Assembly: GCA_041653835.1 (NCBI GenBank)
Contig: JBAZEP010000011.1
Coordinates: 1-46,464, forward strand
Direction of reading: 5' to 3'
DNA from: UBA10183 sp041653835
GTDB taxonomy: Bacteria; Omnitrophota; Gorgyraeia; Gorgyraeales; Gorgyraeaceae
DNA: 46,464 nucleotides
The first letter of the stretch is position 1. The number at the start of each line of letters is the position of its first letter. The notes under the pieces were generated by a model that saw only the letters and a list, made by a program, of their open reading frames with translations, searched no databases and had not been told where the DNA came from. A program made the position numbers and the translations under genes. Shown piece by piece: positions 25,342-33,422 of the stretch.

Positions 25342-25614
25342 ATGGACTGGAAAATATTTTTAGCGACGTTTACGGCGGTATTTTTCGCGGAGATGGCTGA
25401 TAAGACGCAGATGGTGGGGATAGGTATGGCTTCGAAATCAGCGAAACCCATAGCTGTATTTTTCGGTTCGATCTGCGCCTACGCCGTGATCACCGCCATA
25501 TCGGTTATAATAGGAGCTACGCTGGGTAAATACATAAAACCAGAGATAATAAAATACTGCGGCGCGTCGTTATTTATAATACTCGGCATACTCATGCTTT
25601 TCGGGAAACTATGA
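25342..25614 (+). CDS. UPF0016/GDT1 (TMEM165-like) half-size cation transporter
   Basis: 90 residues with three membrane helices, one UPF0016 repeat instead of the usual two. The signature appears as E17-M-A-D20-K-T22 instead of E-x-G-D-K/R-T/S (Gly to Ala). Relatives export Mn2+ or Ca2+. A single-repeat protein would have to pair with itself or a partner. GGAGAG six bases upstream supports the start. Its stop overlaps the Nudix start (ATGA). Confidence 0.8.
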   Translation: MDWKIFLATFTAVFFAEMADKTQMVGIGMASKSAKPIAVFFGSICAYAVITAISVIIGATLGKYIKPEIIKYCGASLFIILGILMLFGKL

Positions 25615-26117
25615 AAACAAGGACGGTTTATAAGGGCAGGCTGTTACGCGTAATGACCGGCGAGAAGACCCTGCCTAACGGGTACCGCGCTCGTTTCGAG
25701 ATCGTCAAGCATCCGGGCGCCGCGCTTATCATACCTTTTCTATCTAAAGATAAAGTGATATTGCTCAGGCAGCTGCGGCCGGTCATAGATTCTTATATAT
25801 ATGAATTACCCGCGGGCACGCTGGATAAAAATGAGGCGCCTTTATCATGCGCGAGGCGCGAAATAATAGAAGAGACGGGATATTCCGCAGCCAGGTTTAC
25901 CAGATTAGGGGAGATATACCCTGTGCCCGGATATTCTACGGAGAAGATAACCATATTCAAAGCCGAACTCCTGAAAAAGAAAGAAAGGATACCGGAAGAA
26001 GACGAAGTCATAGAGCATTTTATTTTCAGAAAAAAGGAAATAAGACGGCTATTCAGGTCGGGCAGGATCGTGGACGCGAAAACTATCTGCGCCTTCGCGT
26101 TGTGCGGGTGGCTGTAA
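25611..26117 (+). CDS. Nudix hydrolase, ADP-ribose pyrophosphatase type
   Basis: 168 residues. The Nudix box G-x5-E-x7-REUxEExGU is complete (GTLDKNEAPLSCARREIIEE, then TGY). ELPAGTLD before it and the GEIYPVPGYSTEKITIFKA segment after it are typical of the ADP-ribose/NDP-sugar branch (NudF-like). Mg2+-dependent hydrolysis of nucleoside diphosphate derivatives is expected. Overlaps the UPF0016 gene by four bases. Confidence 0.88.
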   Translation: MKTRTVYKGRLLRVMTGEKTLPNGYRARFEIVKHPGAALIIPFLSKDKVILLRQLRPVIDSYIYELPAGTLDKNEAPLSCARREIIEETGYSAARFTRLGEIYPVPGYSTEKITIFKAELLKKKERIPEEDEVIEHFIFRKKEIRRLFRSGRIVDAKTICAFALCGWL

Positions 26118-26128
26118 ACGCTATTTGC

Positions 26129-26157
26129 TTGACTGCGGCGGCCCTTGTATGTATTAT
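26129..26157 (+). promoter_or_regulatory. promoter upstream of the small ORF and marC
   Basis: TTGACT (26129-26134), 17-bp spacer, TATTAT (26152-26157). Confidence 0.6.
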
Positions 26158-26219
26158 AGATATATTGAAGTTTGAAAATTATAAAGCGGCATTAATATAG
26201 ATAGAAAGAACAGCAATAA

Positions 26220-26336
26220 ATGGAAGACAGTAAAAAACCCCGCGGTTTTCTCAGGATCAACAAAGTCAGGGCATATCTTTTAATCAAAAATATCAAAGGC
26301 CTATTAAAGAAGCAGGAAAGAAAAAGAAAGAACTGA
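26220..26336 (+). CDS. possible 38-residue basic protein
   Basis: ATG at 26220 opens a 38-codon frame beginning MEDSKKPRGFLRINKVRAY and ending KKQERKRKN, about a third Lys/Arg. It lies between a good promoter (26129-26157) and marC, 29 bases before the marC ATG. The ribosome site is weak (AGAAAG). Not recognised. It could be a small nucleic-acid- or membrane-binding protein, or chance. Confidence 0.35.
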   Translation: MEDSKKPRGFLRINKVRAYLLIKNIKGLLKKQERKRKN

Positions 26337-26365
26337 TAGGCGCTGACTACCAAGTGAGGTAGGAA

Positions 26366-26947
26366 ATGATTAAGAATGTCTTGTTGGCTTTTATACCTAT
26401 CTTTGTGGCGGTGGACGTGATAGGTGTCCTGCCGCTTTTTGTCTCGCTTACCGAAGACGCCAAAAAGAAAGAAAAATCTAAAATAATACTGCAGTCCATG
26501 ATCACGGCCATATGCCTGGCTGTAGGATTCATATTTGTAGGCAACGCCGTCTTTACGCTCATGGGGATAACGCTCGGAGATTTCATGGTGGCGGGCGGCT
26601 CGATATTATTTTATATCGCCGTGGCTGATATCAGGGGGCCGGGCAAAGGCAGTCGTTACGCCAACCAGGAGCTCGGCGCGGTACCGCTCGGGACGCCTCT
26701 TATAGTCGGGCCGGCCGTTCTTACCACGTCGCTTATTATGCGGGGCGAATACGGTCTCGGCGCCACGCTCATATCCGTGGTGGTCAATATTTTATTGGCA
26801 GGTTTTATACTTTCGATCTCCGGCGGCATAATAAGACTTATCGGAAAGTCAGGCTCACGGGCATTGTCAAAGGTTACGAACCTCCTCTTAGCCGCAATAG
26901 CCGTTATGCTCATCCGTAAAGGCATTATCCAGATATTCCATTTGTAA
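26366..26947 (+). CDS. MarC family integral membrane protein
   Basis: 193 residues with six membrane helices. It shows the MarC pattern: FVAVDVIGVLPLFVSLT at the N-terminus, then VPLGTPLIVGPAVLTTSLI in the middle. Function of the family is uncertain despite its old link to multiple antibiotic resistance. GAGGTAGGA just upstream fixes the start. The two-hairpin repeat begins two bases after the stop. Confidence 0.9.
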   Translation: MIKNVLLAFIPIFVAVDVIGVLPLFVSLTEDAKKKEKSKIILQSMITAICLAVGFIFVGNAVFTLMGITLGDFMVAGGSILFYIAVADIRGPGKGSRYANQELGAVPLGTPLIVGPAVLTTSLIMRGEYGLGATLISVVVNILLAGFILSISGGIIRLIGKSGSRALSKVTNLLLAAIAVMLIRKGIIQIFHL

Positions 26948-26948
26948 A

Positions 26949-27014
26949 GATCCCTCGCCGCATATTTGCGGGTGCAATGGCGGCTCGGGATCAAATTTTG
27001 CTTCGCAAAATTTG
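26949..27014 (+). repeat. two-hairpin repeat, copy 2, before the nucleotidyltransferase gene
   Basis: First hairpin: GATCCC (26949-26954) with GGGATC (26987-26992), and GCCGC (26957-26961) with GCGGC (26980-26984). Second: CAAATTTTGC (26992-27001) with GCAAAATTTG (27005-27014) around TTC. GAGGGA at its end is the ribosome site of the next gene. Against copy 1 (9946-10011), the loop-closing pair changes from T-A to C-G, a compensating change. Confidence 0.8.
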
Positions 27015-27025
27015 AGGGATTTAAA

Positions 27026-27748
27026 ATGAAGAATTTAAGATTAGACGGCATAAGGCCGGAATTAAAACCCGTTATAGAACCTTACCTTGCCAGGCTCCTG
27101 GATATCCATAAAGAAAACATAGTTTCGGTTGTCCTTTACGGGAGCGCCACGGGAAAATACTTCATACCGAAAAGATCAGACATAAACCTGGCTATTATAT
27201 TCGAAAACCTCGGTTTCCAGCAGTTAAAAGATTCGCTCAAACTGGTAAGCTATGGGGTATCGCGGAGAATAACAGCGCCTCTTTTACTTTCCCTTCCGCG
27301 CTTAGAATCTTCCAGGGACGCTTTTCCCGTGGAATTCATAGAGATAAAGGAAAATCATATCCTGCTCTACGGCAGGGACGTGTTTTCCGGTTTAAGAATA
27401 GAGGAAGCGAATATAAAACTTTTCTGTAAAAGGGAGATAGAAGGAAAATTGATAAGGCTCAGGCAGGCATACCTGGAAATAGGCCTTGATAGAAAAGGAG
27501 CGGAGGCATTGATGAAGGATTCCATGTATTCATTAATACCCGTATTCAGGGCGCTCCTGCGTTCGGAAGGCAAACAGCCGCCGGTAGATAAAGAACAGAT
27601 ACTCGTCGAATTCTGCCTTCGTTATGGCCTTGTTAAGGATATATTCCTGGCTATTTTGAGGGACAGGACTAACGACGAGAAGATGAAGGGCGAGGACATA
27701 GAGGTGTTTTTCGAGAAATACCTCGGGGAGCTGGAAAAACTTTCATGA
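27026..27748 (+). CDS. nucleotidyltransferase-domain protein (polymerase beta superfamily)
   Basis: 240 residues. Residues about 30-65 contain VVLYGSATGKYFIPKRSDINLAI, the G-S-x(n)-S-D-x-N/D motif of Pol beta-like nucleotidyltransferases. The second acidic residue is replaced by Asn (SDIN), so catalysis may be impaired. The C-terminal 120 residues are helical. Relatives include MNT antitoxins and aminoglycoside adenylyltransferases. No HEPN partner is adjacent. The start is set at ATG 27026 behind GAGGGA. A longer frame would run through the hairpins. Overlaps the next gene by ATGA. Confidence 0.72.
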   Translation: MKNLRLDGIRPELKPVIEPYLARLLDIHKENIVSVVLYGSATGKYFIPKRSDINLAIIFENLGFQQLKDSLKLVSYGVSRRITAPLLLSLPRLESSRDAFPVEFIEIKENHILLYGRDVFSGLRIEEANIKLFCKREIEGKLIRLRQAYLEIGLDRKGAEALMKDSMYSLIPVFRALLRSEGKQPPVDKEQILVEFCLRYGLVKDIFLAILRDRTNDEKMKGEDIEVFFEKYLGELEKLS

Positions 27749-28479
27749 AAAATATTTTTATAGCGGTTTTTTTCTTTATTTTTGCCGGCATAGGGTTCTG
27801 CGAGGAAGCGGATTTCAAGGACTATACCGGATATGTTAATGATCATGCCGGTATCTTATCGAACGATACCCGGCTGAAACTTACTGCCCTCGCCGGAGAA
27901 GTGGAAACCAAGACCACCAGCCAGATCGCTATCATGACCGTGGATACGACCTCGCCGCTCGACATAGAAACCTACGCGGTAAAACTTTTCGAGAAATGGG
28001 GTATAGGGCAGAAAGGTAAAGATAACGGCATTCTGGTCCTTGTGGCGGAAAAAGACAGGGCAGTCAGGATAGAGGTCGGGTATGGACTCGAGGGAGCGAT
28101 ACCGGACGCGCTGGCAAATAATATAATAGAAAAGTCCATGATACCGTTTTTTAAGAATGGCGATTATGACGCGGGCGTGCTCCAGGCTGCGGCAATGATC
28201 AGTAAGCTCATAGCAGGGGAATACAACGTGGAAATATCCGGCCTGGACGATATAAAGATAGGCGCGCCTTCCAAAGAGCCTTCCATTTTTGACTTTTTAT
28301 TTCTGCTGATTATTATTATAATACTGATAAGGGTCAGGCTCTTCTGGTTCCTCCCGATGCCGGGTAAGCGCAATAGAGGGAATTATTGGTATGGCGGAGG
28401 CTCGGGAGGATTTGGAGGGGGGTTTGGAGGTTTCGGCGGAGGATTTTCAGGCGGGGGCGGCGCCTCCGGCCGCTGGTAA
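27745..28479 (+). CDS. TPM domain (YgcG-like) exported membrane protein
   Basis: 244 residues. Signal peptide about 1-19. TPM domain about 25-165 (YVNDHAGILSNDTRLKL, and GQKGKDNGILVLVAEKDRAVRIEVGYGLEG). One membrane helix about 181-198. Gly-rich tail from about 212 (repeated GGFGG). The layout is the typical one for TPM proteins genetically paired with LemA, which follows. Proposed roles are in membrane-protein quality control or cell-envelope phosphatase activity. Not settled. Confidence 0.88.
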   Translation: MKNIFIAVFFFIFAGIGFCEEADFKDYTGYVNDHAGILSNDTRLKLTALAGEVETKTTSQIAIMTVDTTSPLDIETYAVKLFEKWGIGQKGKDNGILVLVAEKDRAVRIEVGYGLEGAIPDALANNIIEKSMIPFFKNGDYDAGVLQAAAMISKLIAGEYNVEISGLDDIKIGAPSKEPSIFDFLFLLIIIIILIRVRLFWFLPMPGKRNRGNYWYGGGSGGFGGGFGGFGGGFSGGGGASGRW

Positions 28480-28520
28480 TTATTCTTAAGGGATATTAAA
28501 CGAAAGGCAGGTAAGATAAA

Positions 28521-29087
28521 ATGAAGAAGATATGGATGGTTTTATTGATCATCGCGGGAGTTGTGGTGGTTTTCGGGGGCATGGTGATAGCCGGGCTTAA
28601 TAAGCCGGTGATATTGGACGAGCAGGTAAATAATGCCTGGTCCCAGGTTGAGAATCAATTGCAGAGAAGAAATGACCTTATACCGAATCTTGTAAGCACT
28701 GTAAGAGGATATATGGAACACGAGAGGGGCACGTTCGAAAAAATAACCGAGTTAAGGAGCCAATGGGCTAAGGCGGCCGGCGCCCAGGAAAAGATACAGA
28801 CAGCCAATGCCATAACAGAGGCACTTTCCAGGATCCTGATGGTATCGGAGAATTATCCTGAATTAAAGGCGAATGAAAATTTTCTTACACTTCAGGCCCA
28901 GCTGGAAGGTACCGAGAACAGGATCGCGGTGGAGAGGATGAGATATAATGAGGCGGTAAGGTCATTTAACGCCTATCAGCGTACCGTGTTCGGAAGTGTT
29001 TTCTGCGGCTTAAGGGGGCTGGGCCAGCCCAGGGTGTATTTTAAGGCGGATGAAGGGGCGAAAGAAGTCCCGAAGGTTATATTTTGA
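28521..29087 (+). CDS. lemA: LemA family protein
   Basis: 188 residues. One N-terminal membrane helix (about 5-26), then a helical bundle with the LemA signature VNNAWSQVENQLQRRNDLIP and the later ENRIAVERMRYNEAVRSFN. Almost always neighbours a TPM protein, as here (41-bp gap). Its exact role is unknown. The stop overlaps the next gene's ATG (TGATG). Confidence 0.93.
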   Translation: MKKIWMVLLIIAGVVVVFGGMVIAGLNKPVILDEQVNNAWSQVENQLQRRNDLIPNLVSTVRGYMEHERGTFEKITELRSQWAKAAGAQEKIQTANAITEALSRILMVSENYPELKANENFLTLQAQLEGTENRIAVERMRYNEAVRSFNAYQRTVFGSVFCGLRGLGQPRVYFKADEGAKEVPKVIF

Positions 29088-30358
29088 TGAAAAAGGTACT
29101 TTTAGTAAATCCATGGATATATGATTTCAGCGCGTATGATTTCGGCATAAGGCCGCTGGGCCTTTTGCGCGTAGGGGAATTCTTGCGCAGGAAAGGCGCC
29201 AAAGTGAGCCTGGTGGATTGCCTGGAAGGCTGCTCGAGGCATAAAGATGAATATGGCTTCTCAAAAATAAGAAAAGAAAAGATCGAAAAGCCAGGCATGC
29301 TGAAAAATATCGAGAGGCCTTATTTCAGGTACGGCATATCTATACAGGAATTCATGGAAAAGATATCCGCGTTTCCGGATGATATAGATGAGATATATGT
29401 GACCTCAGGCATGACTTACTGGTATCCGGGCGCGCATCTTGCCATAAAACTCCTGAAAGAGCGGTTCAAAAAAACGCCTGTGACGCTAGGCGGCATTTAC
29501 GCCACTATCTGCCACAAACACGCTTCTTCCACAAGCGGCGCGGACATTATATGGAAAGGAAACTATCTCGACAAGGAACTTTTTTGCCGGCCCGGGTTTT
29601 ATCCGGCATACGACCTGCTTGCGGATAAGGAAATGCTCCCGCTCCAGCTTACATCAGGATGCCCTTTCAGATGTACATATTGCGCCTCAAAGGCATTCGG
29701 CGCCAGATTCGAGATGAAAGACCCGGTGAACCTTTTCGAAGAGGTGATGTATTATAACAGGACGTTCGGGACCAGAAAATTTGTTTTCTATGATGACGCT
29801 CTTGCGTACAGGAGTTCAGACGGCATAAAGAGATTTTTAAGGCTTATCATAGCGTCGGGCGCCGAGGTCGATTTTCATACGCCCAACGGCCTGCACGCCA
29901 TGTTTATAGACGAGGAATTGGCGGAGCTTTTCAAAAAGGCGAATTTCAGAGACCTGCGTATTTCCCTTGAGACGTCCGACGAGGGTGTCCAGCAGTTTAC
30001 GGGCGGCAAGGTAAATAATAACGACCTGAAACTTGCCCTTCGTAATCTGAGGGAAGCGGGCTTCACGAAGAGAGATATTGGAGTTTATATATTGATGGGC
30101 GCGAGCTATATAGATATGGAGAAAACAATGGATGATATCATATTTATAAACTCCCTGGGCGCCAAGGCTATCCTCGCTTCTTATTCGCCTATACCCGGGA
30201 CAGTCGATTACAGGATACTGGTAAAAAACAAAATAATAAAAGAAAACATAGACCCGTTGTGGCATAATAAAACTATATTTTCCGAACTACTTATACCGTC
30301 TTATATAAAGAAAGTAAGAGAGATGCGCCGCTTTACGGCAAACCTCAATAAAACATAA
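29087..30358 (+). CDS. B12-binding-type radical SAM protein
   Basis: 423 residues. The N-terminal about 150 residues resemble a cobalamin-binding Rossmann domain (VLLVNPW start, then IRPLGLLRVGEFLRRKGAKV). The radical SAM motif is C192-x3-C196-x2-C199 (SGCPFRCTYC). FYDDALAYRS and DLRISLETSDEGVQQFTGGK are typical of class B methylthiotransferase-like and methyltransferase enzymes. The DxHxxG cobalamin motif is not evident, so B12 may not be bound. Substrate unknown. Confidence 0.8.
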   Translation: MKKVLLVNPWIYDFSAYDFGIRPLGLLRVGEFLRRKGAKVSLVDCLEGCSRHKDEYGFSKIRKEKIEKPGMLKNIERPYFRYGISIQEFMEKISAFPDDIDEIYVTSGMTYWYPGAHLAIKLLKERFKKTPVTLGGIYATICHKHASSTSGADIIWKGNYLDKELFCRPGFYPAYDLLADKEMLPLQLTSGCPFRCTYCASKAFGARFEMKDPVNLFEEVMYYNRTFGTRKFVFYDDALAYRSSDGIKRFLRLIIASGAEVDFHTPNGLHAMFIDEELAELFKKANFRDLRISLETSDEGVQQFTGGKVNNNDLKLALRNLREAGFTKRDIGVYILMGASYIDMEKTMDDIIFINSLGAKAILASYSPIPGTVDYRILVKNKIIKENIDPLWHNKTIFSELLIPSYIKKVREMRRFTANLNKT

Positions 30359-30376
30359 ACCCAGTTATGGAGAGAT

Positions 30377-32809
30377 ATGCCTAATACGCTCTGGAGGTTC
30401 ATAGATGACAATGCCGCGTTCGCGGCGCAGGATCCGGACAAGATATCCGGGATTTATTTCCCTCTCGCGAACGAGTCAGGCATCATGTCCTCGATAACCC
30501 CGGCCCTGCATGGCGACATAAAAACAGGCCAGCATTCGTTCCTGACCGTTCCGGCATCTTCGGATTCTATCGCCAATACGCTTTATAACCGTAATTTCTG
30601 GATTTATATAGACGGTAAAGAGCCGTGGTCCGCCGCCTTCGGGGAAAGCGATAAAACAGCGGTCGAGGCGGGATTTTTGTGGCATAAAGTCATCAAGATA
30701 AATAAAAAACTCGGTATCAAGATAGAGATAACGAACTTCGCGCCTGTGCGGGATGAAACAGTGGAGCTCATGTCCGTAGAGATAACAAATATCTCGAAGA
30801 ATAAACTGAATATCACCCCTACGCTGGCTGTGCCGATATACGGCCGTTCAGCCGATAACCTCAGGGACCACAGGCATGTGACTTCTTTGCTGAACAGGAT
30901 AAGCCTGACTAAACACGGGGTAGTTGTCACGCCTGCGATGAGTTTTGACGAAAGAGGGCACAAGATAAATAAACTTTCTTATTTTGTTTTGGGATGCGAA
31001 AACAGTTCCGTTGCCCCGAAAGGCGCGTTTCCCACCATACGAGAATTCTGCGGCGAGGGGGGAAGCCTTGGAAAGCCGGAAGCTGTCCTTAAGAATCTTG
31101 AGCCCGGCTGTTTACCGGATATTTCCATAGACGGCAAAGAAGCGGTAGGCGCTATAAGATTCAGGACGCTTTCCCTTGGTCCCGGGAAATCAGCCGGCTA
31201 TATCGGAGTCATGGGCATAAGCGAAACAAGTCCCGAAAAGATATTCAAAAGATTTGATTCTAAGGACAAGATAGCCAGGGCATTGTCAGCCAATAAAAAA
31301 TTCTGGATAGAAAAATCCGGAAAGGTTTGTTTTTCGACCGGTGACAAGGATTTCGACAGGTGGATGAAATGGGCAGGGGTTCAGCCTGTGTTCAGGAAGA
31401 TATTCGGATGCTCATTCCTGCCCGATTTCGATTACGGGAGAGGCGGCCGCGGATGGAGAGACCTGTGGCAGGATTGCCTGACCCTCTTATTGATAAACCC
31501 GGAGGAGGCCCGCGCCGCCCTTGTAAATAATTTCGGGGGCGTGCGTTTAGACGGCTCCAACGCCACTATAATAGGTAAAAAGCAGGGGGAGTTCATATCG
31601 GACAGGAATAATATTTCCAGGACATGGATGGATCACGGGGTATGGCCGTTCATGACCCTGAACCTTTATATAAATCAATCCGGGGATAAAGACGTATTGT
31701 TAGAGAAAACCCCGTTCTTTGAGGCGGGCAAGATAGATACGGTATTGGAACATATCCTGGTTCAGCATAAAAGGCCGTTTACTAAGATCGGCAGGCATGG
31801 GAATTTCCTCCTGGAGGACGCTGATTGGAATGACGGCATGGATATGGCGGCGGAAAAAGGCGAGAGCGTGGCTTTCACGGCGGCGTACGCCGGCAACCTC
31901 TTTGAACTGGCAAGCCTGCTTGAAAAAATAAATTACAATAAAGAAATAATAGACGAACTCCGGCAGAAGGCGAACGGCATCGCGGGCAGGATACGCCGGG
32001 ATGAATGGCTCAAACTCGATTCCGGCTATAGTTTTTTTAACGGCTATTACGACAACCTCGGCCAAAGGGTGGAAGGAGACCATAAAAACGGGGTACGCAT
32101 GACCCTTACCGGCCAGGTATTTCCTATAATGAGCGGTATAGCTACCGATGAACAGGTAAATGAGATATATAAAAGCGCGAAGAAATATTTATGGGACAGC
32201 CGGCTCAAAGGTTTCAGGCTCAACACTGATTTTAAAGAAATACAGCCGGATCTCGGCAGGGCGTTTGGTTTCGCTTACGGCGAAAAAGAAAATGGCTCTT
32301 TCTTCAGCCACATGAACGTGATGTTCGCTTACGCGTTATATAAAAGAGGTTTTGTAAAAGAAGGGTTTGATGTCATAAATTCCATATACGGCATGTGCCT
32401 CAATACCAGCGCCTCTAAAATATATCCAGGCATACCCGAGTATTTTAATTCCGAAGGCCGCGGCATGTACCATTACCTCACAGGTTCCGCGAGCTGGCTT
32501 TTATTTACCATGCTTACGCAGGTCTTTGGCTTGCGCGGGGATATGGGCGGCCTGGTAATAGACCCAAAACTGACAAAATCGCAGTTCGGTAGATCAGGAA
32601 AAACCTCGGTCAACACTACCTTTGCCGGCAAGGCTATCCGCGTCAATTACCTTAATCCATCCATCCTCGACTACGGCGAATATAAAATAGGCGATATCTC
32701 TATAAACGGGAAACCTATAAAAGGCCTGCCTCTCAAAAGGCAGGAATTTATATCTTTCGCAGGAAAACAACTGAATACTATAGACGTTCAATTAGTTCAA
32801 AATCTCTAA
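30377..32809 (+). CDS. GH94-like glycoside phosphorylase (cellobiose phosphorylase family)
   Basis: 810 residues, the length of GH94 cellobiose or chitobiose phosphorylases. The N-terminal beta-sandwich holds GIYFPLANESG and HSFLTVPASSD. The (alpha/alpha)6 barrel contains the general-acid motif A482-D483-W484-N485-D486 followed by GMDMAAEKGESV. Such enzymes split a disaccharide with phosphate, saving ATP in a fermentative cell. The donor sugar cannot be told. No signal peptide, so cytosolic. The TAA stop overlaps palindrome D. Confidence 0.85.
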   Translation: MPNTLWRFIDDNAAFAAQDPDKISGIYFPLANESGIMSSITPALHGDIKTGQHSFLTVPASSDSIANTLYNRNFWIYIDGKEPWSAAFGESDKTAVEAGFLWHKVIKINKKLGIKIEITNFAPVRDETVELMSVEITNISKNKLNITPTLAVPIYGRSADNLRDHRHVTSLLNRISLTKHGVVVTPAMSFDERGHKINKLSYFVLGCENSSVAPKGAFPTIREFCGEGGSLGKPEAVLKNLEPGCLPDISIDGKEAVGAIRFRTLSLGPGKSAGYIGVMGISETSPEKIFKRFDSKDKIARALSANKKFWIEKSGKVCFSTGDKDFDRWMKWAGVQPVFRKIFGCSFLPDFDYGRGGRGWRDLWQDCLTLLLINPEEARAALVNNFGGVRLDGSNATIIGKKQGEFISDRNNISRTWMDHGVWPFMTLNLYINQSGDKDVLLEKTPFFEAGKIDTVLEHILVQHKRPFTKIGRHGNFLLEDADWNDGMDMAAEKGESVAFTAAYAGNLFELASLLEKINYNKEIIDELRQKANGIAGRIRRDEWLKLDSGYSFFNGYYDNLGQRVEGDHKNGVRMTLTGQVFPIMSGIATDEQVNEIYKSAKKYLWDSRLKGFRLNTDFKEIQPDLGRAFGFAYGEKENGSFFSHMNVMFAYALYKRGFVKEGFDVINSIYGMCLNTSASKIYPGIPEYFNSEGRGMYHYLTGSASWLLFTMLTQVFGLRGDMGGLVIDPKLTKSQFGRSGKTSVNTTFAGKAIRVNYLNPSILDYGEYKIGDISINGKPIKGLPLKRQEFISFAGKQLNTIDVQLVQNL

Positions 32810-32844
32810 GGTCACATTTAAGACAGTGTCTTAAATGTGACCTT
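32808..32844. repeat. GACAGTGTC-centred palindrome, copy D, overlapping a stop codon
   Basis: Perfect 18-bp arms (32808-32825 and 32827-32844) around G32826. The upstream TAA (32807-32809) overlaps it. Ends 17 bases before the EF-P-like ATG. Central 31 bases identical to copy C, 10 kb away. Confidence 0.9.
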
Positions 32845-32861
32845 CAGTGAAGGAGCGAGGT

Positions 32862-33422
32862 ATGATATCAGGCATGGATGTCCATGAAGGCATGCTCCTG
32901 TCGATAGATAAAAGAATTTACAAGGTCATATCCGCGGAACTTCGGGGTTCTGCCCAGGCGCACAAGATCATGCACGCCGGGTTGAAATCCGTGCCCGAGG
33001 GTAATTATATAGAAAAAAAGTATGGTCCGGGCGAAAAGGTGGAGCAGATAATACCGGACAGGTTTGATATGGAATACCTGTATAATGACGGCAACGGTTA
33101 TTATTTCATGAATAACCAGTCTTTTGAGCAGTTTACGGTGCCGAAAAATATCGTGGGCAACGCGGGCTTGTATTTGAAAGAAAAAAGCATCATACAGGTG
33201 GAATTTTATAACGGCCAGCCGATAAATATCATATTTCCCAAAACCGTAGAGCTCAAAGTAATATCCGCTCCTCCCGGGATACACGACGGCACAGATACTA
33301 CACTAAAAGAGGTAACGCTTGAGAATAACCAGCGCGTACTCGGGCCGCAGTTTCTGAAAGAAGGGGACATGGTCAGGGTGGATGTCGAGAGCGGGAAATA
33401 TATGGAGAGGATAAAGAAATAA
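32862..33422 (+). CDS. elongation factor P-like protein (YeiP/EfpL type loop)
   Basis: 186 residues, three beta-barrel domains of the EF-P family, with PKTVELKVISAPPGIHDGTD as the signature. EF-P enters the ribosomal E site to relieve stalling at poly-proline. The tip loop reads E26-L-R28-G29-S30-A-Q-A-H-K35 instead of P-G-K-G. The modifiable Lys34 is absent and the loop aligns with the R-G-A-A loop of YeiP/EfpL. AAGGAG and GCGAGG precede ATG 32862. An upstream in-frame ATG at 32847 overlaps the ribosome site. tatC starts on its stop codon (TAATG). Confidence 0.88.
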   Translation: MISGMDVHEGMLLSIDKRIYKVISAELRGSAQAHKIMHAGLKSVPEGNYIEKKYGPGEKVEQIIPDRFDMEYLYNDGNGYYFMNNQSFEQFTVPKNIVGNAGLYLKEKSIIQVEFYNGQPINIIFPKTVELKVISAPPGIHDGTDTTLKEVTLENNQRVLGPQFLKEGDMVRVDVESGKYMERIKK

